64,000 nucleotides of DNA from CAISDA01 sp050258555 (GTDB taxonomy: Bacteria; Bacteroidota; Ignavibacteria; UBA10030; UBA8401), in NCBI GenBank assembly GCA_050258555.1, contig JBLMZA010000081.1, positions 1 to 64,000 of the forward strand. The letters are read 5' to 3'. Both the position numbers and the translations under genes were made by a program. This document shows positions 52,718 through 62,443 of this stretch, piece by piece. The notes below the pieces were generated by a model. The model was not told where the DNA came from. It saw nothing but the letters and a program-made list of their open reading frames with translations, and searched no databases. Numbering within the stretch: the stretch's first letter is position 1; each line of letters starts with the position of its first letter.

Positions 52718-53200
52718 ATGGCGGAATACCGCTACAAGCTCGACTTTTATTACCAGCAGCTCCTGATGTATCTGGCGACGATGCTGCTGTATGTGGCGGT
52801 GCGCGGCTGGGTGATCGAGGACCGGTTTTCGTTCGTGCTGCGCGATCCGCTCCTGTACATCTTCGCGTTCTTCGTCGTGCAGGCCTCGGTGATGCTCCTG
52901 TTGAACACGGTGCGCAACCGCAAGATCATCCTGACGGAACGGCAGGTGATCTTCCATCACAAGTTCGCCGAACAGATCGTCCCTTTGGCCGATATCGAAT
53001 GGATGCATATCGGCAAGGAACGCTCGGTGCGCACGGCAGGAAAGATGCAGGTGGTGATTCTCAAAGTGAAGGGACGCCGCCGCTCCTACCGCATCCGCAT
53101 CGGACGCTATGAGCGCGAGAAGGAACTGCTGGCGGCCATGCAGAAGATCGCCGCCGGCGTGCCGGCCCGGAAGAAACGCCGGTTCAGATTACCACGATAA
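52718..53200 (+). CDS. Two-helix membrane protein with PH-like domain, inserted in the dcw cluster
   Basis: 160 residues: two hydrophobic helices (about 15-33 and 44-63) and then a beta-rich cytoplasmic domain ('RKIILTERQVIFHHKF', 'VPLADIEWMHIG', 'VVILKVKGRRRSYRIRIG') with a C-terminal helix and a strongly basic tail ('RKKRRFRLPR'). The layout resembles bacterial PH-domain (YdbT/YcxB-like) membrane proteins. It is not a standard dcw gene; it sits 18 bases after murG and 20 before murC, so it is probably co-transcribed and may act in wall synthesis or division. Confidence 0.75.
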   Translation: MAEYRYKLDFYYQQLLMYLATMLLYVAVRGWVIEDRFSFVLRDPLLYIFAFFVVQASVMLLLNTVRNRKIILTERQVIFHHKFAEQIVPLADIEWMHIGKERSVRTAGKMQVVILKVKGRRRSYRIRIGRYEREKELLAAMQKIAAGVPARKKRRFRLPR

Positions 53201-53220
53201 TATTGACATTGGACAAAGCT

Positions 53221-54603
53221 ATGTTTTCATCGATCAAAAAAATTCATTTCGTCGGCATCGGCGGCATCGGCATGAGCGGCATCGCCGAGATCCTCATCGA
53301 CCAGGGCTTTGCCGTGTCGGGATCGGACCGCGCCCTGGGCGAGGTCACCGAACGCCTGCGCTCGCTCGGCGCCGAAATTTACGAGGGCCATGATGCCCGG
53401 AATATCGCGCCGGATGTCGACACGGTCGTCTATTCCTCCGCCGTGATGATGGACAATCCGGAGATCGCCGAGGCGATGCGCCGCAAGATTCCGACCGTGC
53501 GCCGTGCGGAAATGCTCGCCGAAGTGATGCGCCTCAAATACGGCATCGGCATCGCCGGCACGCACGGCAAGACGACCACCACGAGCATGGTGTCGCTTGT
53601 CTTGATGGAAGGCGGACTCGATCCGACGGTGATCGTCGGCGGCAAACTCACCGGACTCGGCGGCACCAATGCCCGGCTGGGCAAGGGCGACTTCATCGTG
53701 GTGGAAGCCGACGAGTTCGACCGGTCGTTCCTTTCGATCACGCCGACGGTGGCCGTGCTGACGACGCTCGAGACCGATCACCTGGACTGCTACCGCGATC
53801 TGGAGGACATCAAGGGCGCGTTCGTGCAGTTTGCGCAGAAAGTGCCGTTCTACGGCTTCGTGGTGATGTGTCTTGACGAGCCGGCGCTGCAGGATATCAT
53901 GCCGCATCTGTCGAAGAAGAAGATCATCACCTACGGCCTCACGCCGCAGGCCGACATCCAGGCGGTCGATATCAGGGCCAAGGGCAATACGGTGACGTTC
54001 ACCGTCGTGCGGCAGTACAAGGAGCTCGGGCAGATCACGCTCCAGCTTCCCGGCCGCCACAACGTGCAGAATGCGCTGGCTGCCGTGTCGGTCGGACTCG
54101 AGCTCGGCGTGCCGTTTGAGAAGGTGAAAGCGGGCATCGACAAGTTCACGGGCGTCTACCGGCGCTGGGAGAAAAAAGGCGAGGCCGGAGGCATCACCGT
54201 CTACGACGATTATGCGCACCACCCGACGGAGTGCAAGGCGACGCTCTCGGGCGTGAAATCCGGATGGAGAAACCGCGTGGTCTGCGTCTTCCAGCCGCAC
54301 CTGTATTCGCGCACGCGCGACTTCTATGAGGAGTTCGGCAAGGCGTTCCTTCTGGCCGATGTGCTCGTGGTGACAGACGTCTATCCGGCGCGCGAAGAGC
54401 CCATCCAGGGCGTGACGGGAGAGCTCATTACGATGGCGGCCAAGCAGTTTGGACACAAGGATGTCCATTACGTGAAGGATAAACAGCAGGTCGTGGATGC
54501 GCTCCGCACGATCACGCGCGAAGGCGATATCGTGGTCACGATGGGAGCGGGCGATATTTGGAAGTTCGGCGAGCAGTTCCTTGCGTCGCTGAAATCGGCA
54601 TGA
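53221..54603 (+). CDS. murC: UDP-MurNAc:L-alanine ligase MurC
   Basis: 460 residues from ATG 53221 (a TTG at 53203 would add six residues). 'HFVGIGGIGMSGIAEILI', 'SSAVMMDNPEI', ATP site 'GIAGTHGKTTTTSMVSLVL', 'EADEFDRSFL', 'TTLETDHLDCY', 'YDDYAHHPTE' and 'FQPHLYSRT'. It starts the stem peptide by adding L-Ala. No murB or ddl follows, unlike many dcw clusters. Confidence 0.97.
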   Translation: MFSSIKKIHFVGIGGIGMSGIAEILIDQGFAVSGSDRALGEVTERLRSLGAEIYEGHDARNIAPDVDTVVYSSAVMMDNPEIAEAMRRKIPTVRRAEMLAEVMRLKYGIGIAGTHGKTTTTSMVSLVLMEGGLDPTVIVGGKLTGLGGTNARLGKGDFIVVEADEFDRSFLSITPTVAVLTTLETDHLDCYRDLEDIKGAFVQFAQKVPFYGFVVMCLDEPALQDIMPHLSKKKIITYGLTPQADIQAVDIRAKGNTVTFTVVRQYKELGQITLQLPGRHNVQNALAAVSVGLELGVPFEKVKAGIDKFTGVYRRWEKKGEAGGITVYDDYAHHPTECKATLSGVKSGWRNRVVCVFQPHLYSRTRDFYEEFGKAFLLADVLVVTDVYPAREEPIQGVTGELITMAAKQFGHKDVHYVKDKQQVVDALRTITREGDIVVTMGAGDIWKFGEQFLASLKSA

Positions 54604-54621
54604 GGTTATTGAAAGAGAGCG

Positions 54622-55437
54622 ATGGCACGAGAGCAGGCGGAAGAACATTCACGACAGGAGCAGGACGATACCGTTCACGGCCGGCGGGTCTATGCCGCAT
54701 CGGTCCTGATCGGCATCCTCTGCGCATCGATCGCCATCGGCGCCGTGCAGTGGAAGAAGGCGCTCATGGTGCATGCGCTTGCCGTTGAAGGAGAGAGGAT
54801 CGTGACGCGCGACGAGGTGATCCGGCTCTCCGGCGTCACATCGCAGCATGCGCTCTTCGGCGTGAATCTGGCCCGGCTGCAGTCGATGCTGGAATCGAAC
54901 CCGTTCATCCGCCATGCGCGCGTGCAGCGCGAGGCGCCGTCCTCGATCCGTGTCTCGATCACCGAGCGCGAGCCGGCGGCGATTCTGGTGTTGAACGGAC
55001 GGAGCGAGCAGCTCTATGTGGATGAGGAAGGCTGCCTTCTGCCGTGCATCATGTCGCAGGCGATCTATGATCTGCCGGTGATCACGGGCGTCGATTCGGC
55101 GCAGATGTTCAAGCCCGGCATGCGCACGACGAACGCCGACATCCTTGCCGCGCTCGAGATCGTGAAGGCCGCGAAGGCAGTCAGCCTCGAAGTCAGCCAT
55201 CTCGTCTCCGAAGTGAGAGTGCGCAACGGACACGACATCGTGCTCTATGCGTTCGACGGCGGAACGCCGATCCTCTTCGGGCAGGGCGATGCGGTGAAGA
55301 AAATGGCGGTGCTCGATGCGTTCTGGAAGAAATTCATGGTCGAGGGAAATGCGCGCGAGCTCGAATACATCGACCTCCGCTACGACGGACAGGTCGTCAC
55401 GCTGCCGAAACAGCAGGCGGCGGCTGCACAATTTTAG
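54622..55437 (+). CDS. ftsQ: Cell division protein FtsQ/DivIB
   Basis: 271 residues: a short cytoplasmic tail, one membrane helix (about 27-45), a POTRA domain ('VEGERIVTRDEVIRLSGV', 'LFGVNLARLQSMLESNPFI', 'VQREAPSSIRVSITEREPAA' in parts) and the FtsQ beta domain ('YVDEEGCLLP', 'LPVITGV'). It scaffolds the divisome with FtsL/FtsB. Found between murC and ftsA as in other genomes. Confidence 0.93.
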   Translation: MAREQAEEHSRQEQDDTVHGRRVYAASVLIGILCASIAIGAVQWKKALMVHALAVEGERIVTRDEVIRLSGVTSQHALFGVNLARLQSMLESNPFIRHARVQREAPSSIRVSITEREPAAILVLNGRSEQLYVDEEGCLLPCIMSQAIYDLPVITGVDSAQMFKPGMRTTNADILAALEIVKAAKAVSLEVSHLVSEVRVRNGHDIVLYAFDGGTPILFGQGDAVKKMAVLDAFWKKFMVEGNARELEYIDLRYDGQVVTLPKQQAAAAQF

Positions 55438-55501
55438 TACACGCACACAAACAGCGTGTGTCGCATCATTATTTTTCTAGCGAGAGCTTAAACGAGAGAG
55501 T

Positions 55502-56746
55502 ATGGAAAACATTTACGTTGGGTTGGATATCGGTACAACAAAAGTCTGCGCGATCGTCGCATCGCTCAATGAGAACAACGAGATCAACATTCTCGGCATC
55601 GGCAGATCGAAGTCCGAGGGGCTCACGCGCGGCGTCATCACGCACATCAACAAGACGATCGAATCGATCGCCTCGGCCGTGCAGGAAGCCGAGCGCCAGT
55701 CGGGCCTGAAGCTGAACGCGGTCGTGGCCGGCATCGCTGGCGACCATGTGCAGTGCCTGCAGACGCGCGGCGTCGTCGCCATCAGCGGCAAGGACCAGGT
55801 GATCACAGACGGCGACGTGAAGCGCCTGATCGACGACACGAAAAAAGTCGCGCTCCCGTCGGACAGAAAGATCATCCATGTGATCCCGCAGGAGTTCATC
55901 GTCGACGGGCAGGACGGCGTCTTCGAGCCCGTCGGCATGTCCGGCGTCCGGCTCGAAGGCACCGTGCACATCATCACGGGACTGATTTCGGCCACGCAGA
56001 ACATCATGCGCTGCGTGCAGAGCGCGGGCGTCAATGTGAGCGATATCGTGCTCGAGCCTATCGCCTCGAGCGACGCCGTGCTGAACGAGGAGGAAAAGGA
56101 AGTCGGCGTCGTCCTGATCGATATCGGCGGCGGCACCACCGACGTGGCCGTCTTCGTCGACCGCACCATCCGGCACACGGCCGTGATCGGCATCGCCGGG
56201 CGCAAGGTCACCGACGACATCCGCCACGTGCTCGGCATTCTGACCGAGCAGGCCGAGCATCTGAAGATCGAACACGGCCATGCCCATGCCTCGTCGGTCA
56301 TCGACGATGAACCGATCATGATTCCGGGCATCGGCGGGCGCGCTCCGCAGTCGATCGACAAGCGCATGCTCTCGAATATCATCCAGGCGCGCATGGAGGA
56401 GATCCTGAAGCTGGCGGCGGTCGAGATCAAGCGCTCGGGCTACCAGAAGCATCTCTTTGCCGGGGCGGTCTTGACAGGCGGCGGCTCGCTGGTCAAGGGC
56501 ACGGCCGATCTGGCCCGCGAGATTCTCGGCATGCCGGTCAAGATCGGCATTCCCACAGGATTCCACGGCGGACTCATCCGCGAGATTGAAAACCCGATGT
56601 ATGCCACCGGCGTCGGCCTGGTGATGCATGCCATCAAGCACCGGCAGGTGGCGGCCCAGGCGGCCTCGCCCGAGCCGGCCCCGAAAATGGATACGAAATT
56701 CAAGACGGTCTTCGGCCGTCTGAAGCAGATGTTCGATGAAATTTGA
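55502..56746 (+). CDS. ftsA: Cell division protein FtsA
   Basis: 414 residues, actin fold: 'VGLDIGTTKVCAIVA', 'RGVITHINKTIESI', 'VLIDIGGGTTDVAVF', 'VLTGGGSLVKGTADLA'. The C-terminal 'FKTVFGRLKQMFDEI' is an amphipathic helix able to tether the protein to membrane. It anchors FtsZ filaments, and ftsZ follows after 61 bases. A short hairpin (ACACGC/GCGTGT) lies between ftsQ and ftsA. Confidence 0.97.
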   Translation: MENIYVGLDIGTTKVCAIVASLNENNEINILGIGRSKSEGLTRGVITHINKTIESIASAVQEAERQSGLKLNAVVAGIAGDHVQCLQTRGVVAISGKDQVITDGDVKRLIDDTKKVALPSDRKIIHVIPQEFIVDGQDGVFEPVGMSGVRLEGTVHIITGLISATQNIMRCVQSAGVNVSDIVLEPIASSDAVLNEEEKEVGVVLIDIGGGTTDVAVFVDRTIRHTAVIGIAGRKVTDDIRHVLGILTEQAEHLKIEHGHAHASSVIDDEPIMIPGIGGRAPQSIDKRMLSNIIQARMEEILKLAAVEIKRSGYQKHLFAGAVLTGGGSLVKGTADLAREILGMPVKIGIPTGFHGGLIREIENPMYATGVGLVMHAIKHRQVAAQAASPEPAPKMDTKFKTVFGRLKQMFDEI

Positions 56747-56807
56747 GAAATGAAATAGTAGTGAAAGAAATTTTCCCCCACACTCATACTACACAAAAGG
56801 AGTCACT

Positions 56808-57992
56808 ATGATAGAGTTCGTAGGATCGTCTGAGAACGGAGCCAAAATTCGCATCGTTGGCGTCGGCGGCGGCGGCGGCAATGCGGTCAACAGCATGATC
56901 GAGAAGGGTCTTGTCGGCGTCGATTTCGTCGCCGTCAACACGGACATGCAGGCGCTCGAGCGCAACAAGGCGGAAAACAAGATCCGCATCGGCAAGAATC
57001 TGACGCGCGGACTGGGCGCGGGCGCCGATCCTCAGGTTGGTCAACGGGCTGCGGAAGAAGACAAGGAAGAAATTGCGCGCGTTCTCGGCAACTGCGACAT
57101 GGTGTTCGTCACGGCCGGCATGGGCGGCGGCACCGGCACGGGCGCCGGTCCGGTGGTGGCCAATATCGCCAAGAGCCTGGGCGCGCTGGTGGTGGGAATC
57201 GTGACCAAGCCGTTCAATCATGAAGGCAAACGAAGATTGGCCGCTGCCGAAGCGGGCATCGAAGAACTCCGCAAGCAGGTCGACACGCTCATCGTGATCC
57301 CGAACCAGCGTCTCCTGTCGGTCGTCGACCGCGCCACGCCGATTTCGCAGGCCTTCGAAGTGGCCAATGCCGTGCTGCACAATGCGGCGCGCGGCATCTC
57401 CGACATCATCACGGTGCCGGGATACATCAATGTGGACTTCGCCGATGTGAAGCGCGTGATGCGCGAGATGGGCGATGCGCTCATGGGCACGGGCATTGCC
57501 ACCGGCGAGAACCGCGCGGCCGACGCCGCCACCATGGCGATCTCGAGTCCGCTCCTGGAAGGCGTCTCGGTCGCCGGCGCGCAGAAGGTGCTCGTCAATA
57601 TCACGGCCAACTCCAATATCACGATCGATGAGTACGATGCCGCCGTTCAGATCATCACCGAAGCCGCAGGCGGAGAAGTCGAAGTGATCTCCGGCCTCGT
57701 CTTCGACGAGAACATGACCGACGAAGTCATGGTGACCGTGATCGCCACGGGCTTCAACAAGAAGTCGATGGTCTCTTCCTCGGCCTCGTCGCACGAGCGC
57801 CCGATCCGCGTGGTGAGCAAGGTGATCGACCATGTGCCGACGGGTCCGGCCGAACTCCGGCCGTTCGATCAGCCGGCCATCCAGCGCAACTCGATCTCGC
57901 TGTCGACGGCCAATATCGATCAGCTGCAGTCCGGTGCGATCGATTACGAGGAAAACGATCGTCCCGCCTTCTTGCGGAAGATCATGGATTAA
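56808..57992 (+). CDS. ftsZ: Cell division protein FtsZ
   Basis: 394 residues, tubulin-like GTPase forming the Z ring. 'IVGVGGGGGNAVNSMIEKGL' (in parts), the G-box 'GGGTGTGAGPVVA', the T7 region 'NVDFADVKRVM' and the C-terminal FtsA-binding peptide 'RPAFLRKIMD' are present. The linker before that peptide is short (about 50-60 residues). AAAGGAG precedes the ATG. A strong terminator follows, so ftsZ ends the dcw operon. Confidence 0.98.
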   Translation: MIEFVGSSENGAKIRIVGVGGGGGNAVNSMIEKGLVGVDFVAVNTDMQALERNKAENKIRIGKNLTRGLGAGADPQVGQRAAEEDKEEIARVLGNCDMVFVTAGMGGGTGTGAGPVVANIAKSLGALVVGIVTKPFNHEGKRRLAAAEAGIEELRKQVDTLIVIPNQRLLSVVDRATPISQAFEVANAVLHNAARGISDIITVPGYINVDFADVKRVMREMGDALMGTGIATGENRAADAATMAISSPLLEGVSVAGAQKVLVNITANSNITIDEYDAAVQIITEAAGGEVEVISGLVFDENMTDEVMVTVIATGFNKKSMVSSSASSHERPIRVVSKVIDHVPTGPAELRPFDQPAIQRNSISLSTANIDQLQSGAIDYEENDRPAFLRKIMD

Positions 57993-58033
57993 TTGATCCC
58001 ACTTTTTTCCGGGTGAAGCGACACGCATTTCAA

Positions 58034-58085
58034 GCGCCCTGTGCATGCACGAGTCTCCGTCACGCACAGGGCGCATTATTTTTGT
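58034..58085 (+). terminator. Intrinsic terminator after ftsZ
   Basis: A perfect 11-bp stem (GCGCCCTGTGC at 58034-58044 with GCACAGGGCGC at 58064-58074), which can extend by three pairs with one mismatch, is followed by ATTATTTTTG. It closes the dcw transcription unit. A small CGAAGC/GCTTCG hairpin lies just after it (58090-58104). Confidence 0.9.
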
Positions 58086-58154
58086 GAGGCGAAGCATCGC
58101 TTCGGCCCTTGTGCGTGCTTGCATATGCAGGGATTTGTGAGTATTTTTTTTCTT

Positions 58155-58832
58155 ATGAGAACAATTATGCGTTGGATGCTCTGCGCATGCGTCCTTCTTG
58201 CCGTGGCAGAGACATATGCACAGGTGCGCCGCATCGATTCCCAGTTCCGCATCGCCCGCCTCAAATATGCCGGCGGCGGCGACTGGTACAACGATCCGTC
58301 GGCGGAGGTGAATCTGCTGAAGTTTGCGAAAGAGCACGCGGGCATCGACGCCGACCCGAAGTACGAGTTCACGGAAATCTCCGGCGACAATTTTTTTTCC
58401 TATCCGTTTCTGTTCCTGACCGGGCACGGCAATATCGTCTTTTCCGAGTACGAGGCCTCGCGGCTCCGATCCTATCTCGACAACGGAGGCTTCCTCTATG
58501 CCGACGACGATTACGGCATGGATAAGGCCTTCCGGCGCGAGATGAAAAAAGTGTTCCCCGATGCAGAGCTTGTCGAGCTTCCGTATTCCTACGGACTCTA
58601 TCACTGTCTCTTCGACTTTCCGGCCGGTCCGCCCAAGACGCATGAACACGACAACAAGCCGCCGCAGGGATTCGGCATCATCCGCTCCGGACGTCTGGTC
58701 GTCTATTATACCTATGAATCGAATCCGAGCGACGGATGGGCCGATCCCGACGTCCATCATGATCCGGAGGAAAAACGCATCGAAGCGCTGAAATTCGGCA
58801 CGAACATCCTTGTCTGGGCCCTGACGCAGTAA
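58155..58832 (+). CDS. Exported DUF4159-domain protein
   Basis: 225 residues from ATG 58155; an upstream in-frame ATG at 58041 lies inside the ftsZ terminator and is rejected. A signal peptide ('MLCACVLLAVAETYAQ') leads to a DUF4159 domain ('ARLKYAGGGDWYNDPSAEVN', 'FLTGHGNIVFSEYEASRLRS' in parts, 'GGFLYADDDYGMDKAFRREM', 'PPQGFGII'). In the FCB group such genes travel with DUF4175 and MoxR/BatA genes; function is unknown. The fold recalls a glutamine-amidotransferase-like domain. It precedes the DUF4175 gene by 54 bases. Confidence 0.87.
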   Translation: MRTIMRWMLCACVLLAVAETYAQVRRIDSQFRIARLKYAGGGDWYNDPSAEVNLLKFAKEHAGIDADPKYEFTEISGDNFFSYPFLFLTGHGNIVFSEYEASRLRSYLDNGGFLYADDDYGMDKAFRREMKKVFPDAELVELPYSYGLYHCLFDFPAGPPKTHEHDNKPPQGFGIIRSGRLVVYYTYESNPSDGWADPDVHHDPEEKRIEALKFGTNILVWALTQ

Positions 58833-58886
58833 CCATGCGCCTCACAGGCGCGACAAATCACGACACGACTGTGTTATACGTTGTAT

Positions 58887-61800
58887 ATGAATCCACGCAC
58901 CGCACATTCCATGGAAGCATCCGAGGGGCTCAGGCAGAGGCTTGAATCCGTCCGATCGGACTATTACCGCGAGGAGGTCGTCACCGGCGGGCTCGCCTGG
59001 GCGGCTTCGATCCTTCTTCTGGGCTCGGCTGCCATTCTCGTCGAGTATGCCTTCGCGCTTCCCGTCATCGGCCGCACGGTGCTTGCCCTGATGGTCGTGC
59101 TGCTTGGCGCGGGACTCCTTGTGCGGCTGGTCATCGTGCCGCTGCTGAAGAAATACGGACTCCTGCCGGGGTTGTCGCTCGACGAGACGGCGCTGCTGGT
59201 GGGGCGTCAGCACCCCTCGATCGCGGATCATTTGCGCAATCTCATGCAGCTTGCCCGTCTCGATCTTCCGGGGCGCCTCTATTCTCCGGACCTGCTTCTG
59301 GCCTCGCTTGAAAACTTTTCGGAAACATCGAAGGCGCTCGATTTTTCCTCCGTTGTGGAAAAAGGCCGCATGCGGCGTGCGGGGCGCGCCTTTGCCGCGG
59401 TGGCCCTGGGCTTCGTGATTCTCGTCTTTTCCCCGGGATCGGATGTGTCGACGGCCGCCTGGCGCCTGGCCAATTTCCGGAGCGATTTCCTGCCGCCTCT
59501 TCCCTTTACCTTTACCGTGAGTCCGGGCTCGATCGGCGTGATCAAAAATGAATCGGTCTCGATCACCGTGCGCATCACGCCCAATCCCCAGGCGGTCTTC
59601 TCCGGAACGCTTCCCAAGGAGATCACGCTTGAAATCCGGAATGAAGGCGTGTCCTCGCCCGAGCCGGTCGTGCTGCATGCCGATACGTCGGGAGTCTTCA
59701 CCTATGCATCGGGAGCGCTCCGGACGGGCTTCACCTACCGGGCGCAAAGCGGGGAGGTGCACAGCGAGACCTATCGCGTGTCGGTCACGGACCGTCCCTT
59801 CATCCGCTCCTTCACGATGCGCGTGTCGGCGCCGCGCTACGCCCGCAGCCCCGAGCAGAGGCTCGACGAGAATGTGGGCGATGTGCAGACGCTTGCCGGC
59901 TCCGCAATCCGCTGGGAAATTCATCCGAGCAAGCCGGTCCGTTCGGGCGCGATCGTGCTCGATGGCGGACGCACGATTCCGCTTGCCGAGCGCGAGGGCG
60001 CGCTCCATGCCGGCATGACGCTTGCCTCCACAGTCGGCTACAGGATCGTGCTCGAGGACGAATCCGGCGTGACCAACGAGAATCCCATCCACTACATGCT
60101 CTCGGCCGCAAGCGACGCCGCGCCGACGGTGGCGATTCTTGTGCCGGGAAAGAATCTCGACATCATGGAAAGCACGGCCATTCCGCTGCAGATCCGCATC
60201 ACGGATGACTACGGCTTCTCCTCGCTCAGGCTTGCCTACCGGCTCATCCATTCGAAATACGAGAAGCCGCAGGAGCAGTTCACGACGGTTGCCGTTCCGC
60301 TTTCCTCTTCGGCGGAGAAGGAACAGATCGCCGCCTATCTGTGGAAGATCGCGCCTCTGGGACTCGTGCCCGAAGACGTGATCGAGTATCATGCGGAAGT
60401 GACCGATAACGACGCCGTCACGGGACCGAAGACGGCTGTGAGCGACTCCTATCTTCTGAGGCTTCCGTCGATGGAAGAGGTGTTTGCCGAAGCCGAGCAC
60501 GGACAGAACGATGCGGTGCGCACTTTGGATGAATCGCTCAAGCAGGCCGAAGCGCTGAAAAAGGAGATGGAGGAGCTCGACCGCGACGTGAAGAAAAATC
60601 AGGCTTCGGACTGGCAGAAGCAGCAGAAGGCCGAAGAGCTGGTGAAACAGTACGGCGACATCCAGAAGAAGCTCGAGGATGTGAGCCGGCAGATGGAGCA
60701 GATGACGCAGCAGCTGCAGCAGAACAATCTCCTTTCGCCCGAGACATTGAAGAAGTACGCCGAGCTCCAGCAATTGATGCAGCAGATGAACTCGCCCGAA
60801 TTCCGGGAGGCCCTCAAGCGGCTGCAGGATGCGATGAAGAGCGCCAATCCCGATCAGATCCGTCAGGCGATGCAGAACATGCAGTTTTCCGAAGAGAGCT
60901 TCCGCAATTCGATCGAGCGCACGATGAATCTTCTGAAGCGCATACAGGTGGAGCAGAAGACCGATGAGCTCGTGAAGCGCGCCGCTGAGATGCAGAAGAA
61001 GCAGGAGGAGCTTGCGAAGGAAACATCCTCGCTTTCGCCCGACCGGAAAGAGGAGGCCGAAAAGCTCGCGCGGAAGCAGGACGATCTCTCGGGAGATCTT
61101 GCGGACTTTCAGAAGGAGCTCGAGAAGCTCAAAAAGAGCATGGAAGAGTTCGGCAAGCAGATGCCGATGGAGAAGATGAAGAAGGCCGAAGCCTCCGCCA
61201 AGAGCGAAGAGATGGAGCGCTCGATGAAGCAGGCCTCACAGCAACTGAAGAGCGGACAGAAGCAGCAGGCGATGCAGAATCAGCAGCAGGCCGGAAGCCG
61301 GATGCAGCAACTGTCGCAGAACCTGACCGAGATGCAGGAGCAGCTCCTGGCCAATCAGATGGCCGAGGCGATGAACGGGTTGAAAAAGGCGATGCAGGAC
61401 ATGCTCGGCGTCTCCCAGAAGCAGGAGCAGTTGAAGAATCAGTCGCAGAAGCTCGATCCGAACTCGCAGCAGTTCAGGGAAAACGCCGAGCGCCAGATGA
61501 ATCTGCAATCCGATCTCTCATCGATCGCCGGCGCGCTCGGGGAATTATCGCAGCAGTCGTTCGTCGTCACGCCCGAGATGGGCAAGGCGCTCGGACGCGC
61601 CATGGCGCAGATGAATGCCGCATTGAACGGACTCCAGGAGCGCAGCGGACAGCAGGCTTCACTCTCGCAGGGCGAGGCGATGGCGTCGCTCAACCAGGCG
61701 GCGACCGTCGTGCAGAATGCGATGAAGCAGTTGCAGCAGGGCGGCAACGGCTCGGGCGGATCGCTTCTGCAGCAGTTGCAGCGCATGTCGGCGCAGCAGC

Positions 61801-62315
61801 AGGGCATCAACGCGCAGACGCAGCAGCTCGGGGAAGGAAGCGGCGAAAAGCCCGGCGGACTCTCGCAGGAGCAATTGGCGCAGATGGGGCGGCTTGCGGC
61901 CGAGCAGCAGGCCGTGCAGAAGTCGATGGAGCAGTTGAACCGCGAAGCCTCACAGAGTCCGGACCGGGACAAGATTCTGGGCGACCTGAAAAAGATCGCC
62001 GACGACATGAAGGAAGTCGTCCAGAGTCTTCAGCAGCATTCGGCCAGCCAGGAGACGCAGCAGAAGCAGGACCGGATTCTCTCGCGCATGCTCAATGCGC
62101 AGCGCTCGCTCAGAGAGCGCGATTATGAAGAGCAGCGCAAGGCCGTCACCGGGCGCACACTGCCCCTGGGCACAAGTCCAGCCGAGCTTGCAAAGCAATC
62201 CGAGCCTTTGGGATTGAAGCGCGACTTGCAGCGCGCCCAGGAGTCCGGGTATTCGAAGGAATACATGGACCTGATCCGGCGCTATTACGACGCCCTGCAA
62301 AAGAAACATCCGTAA
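58887..62315 (+). CDS. DUF4175-family large membrane protein with coiled coil
   Basis: 1142 residues from ATG 58887. Two membrane helices near the N-terminus (about 34-55 and 60-80), a third at about 162-180, then a beta-rich extracytoplasmic part (about 190-525), then a very long Gln/Lys/Glu-rich coiled coil (about 534-1115) with many QQ and MQ pairs. It matches DUF4175 proteins of the FCB group, of unknown function, thought to act in the cell envelope. The gene is long and has no frameshift. No terminator is evident after it. Confidence 0.87.
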   Translation: MNPRTAHSMEASEGLRQRLESVRSDYYREEVVTGGLAWAASILLLGSAAILVEYAFALPVIGRTVLALMVVLLGAGLLVRLVIVPLLKKYGLLPGLSLDETALLVGRQHPSIADHLRNLMQLARLDLPGRLYSPDLLLASLENFSETSKALDFSSVVEKGRMRRAGRAFAAVALGFVILVFSPGSDVSTAAWRLANFRSDFLPPLPFTFTVSPGSIGVIKNESVSITVRITPNPQAVFSGTLPKEITLEIRNEGVSSPEPVVLHADTSGVFTYASGALRTGFTYRAQSGEVHSETYRVSVTDRPFIRSFTMRVSAPRYARSPEQRLDENVGDVQTLAGSAIRWEIHPSKPVRSGAIVLDGGRTIPLAEREGALHAGMTLASTVGYRIVLEDESGVTNENPIHYMLSAASDAAPTVAILVPGKNLDIMESTAIPLQIRITDDYGFSSLRLAYRLIHSKYEKPQEQFTTVAVPLSSSAEKEQIAAYLWKIAPLGLVPEDVIEYHAEVTDNDAVTGPKTAVSDSYLLRLPSMEEVFAEAEHGQNDAVRTLDESLKQAEALKKEMEELDRDVKKNQASDWQKQQKAEELVKQYGDIQKKLEDVSRQMEQMTQQLQQNNLLSPETLKKYAELQQLMQQMNSPEFREALKRLQDAMKSANPDQIRQAMQNMQFSEESFRNSIERTMNLLKRIQVEQKTDELVKRAAEMQKKQEELAKETSSLSPDRKEEAEKLARKQDDLSGDLADFQKELEKLKKSMEEFGKQMPMEKMKKAEASAKSEEMERSMKQASQQLKSGQKQQAMQNQQQAGSRMQQLSQNLTEMQEQLLANQMAEAMNGLKKAMQDMLGVSQKQEQLKNQSQKLDPNSQQFRENAERQMNLQSDLSSIAGALGELSQQSFVVTPEMGKALGRAMAQMNAALNGLQERSGQQASLSQGEAMASLNQAATVVQNAMKQLQQGGNGSGGSLLQQLQRMSAQQQGINAQTQQLGEGSGEKPGGLSQEQLAQMGRLAAEQQAVQKSMEQLNREASQSPDRDKILGDLKKIADDMKEVVQSLQQHSASQETQQKQDRILSRMLNAQRSLRERDYEEQRKAVTGRTLPLGTSPAELAKQSEPLGLKRDLQRAQESGYSKEYMDLIRRYYDALQKKHP

Positions 62316-62443
62316 GAGCACTCCATTTCGAGAAAAGCCTTCCGCCATATTCCCATGTGGGTATGTATTCCACATGCTGGCTAATATTCTCCAGACTTCA
62401 CGTCCTCTCGTTCCGTTCTTCCTCAAATTTGCCTTTTTTTCTC

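Noticed and set aside
55440..55475. Possible terminator between ftsQ and ftsA (ACACGC/GCGTGT then ATTATTTTTC)
   Set aside because: The stem is only 6 bp and the T tract is set off from it; termination inside the dcw operon would be surprising.
58041..58154. Longer N-terminus for the DUF4159 protein from ATG 58041
   Set aside because: It would start within the ftsZ terminator hairpin; the ATG at 58155 begins a normal signal peptide.
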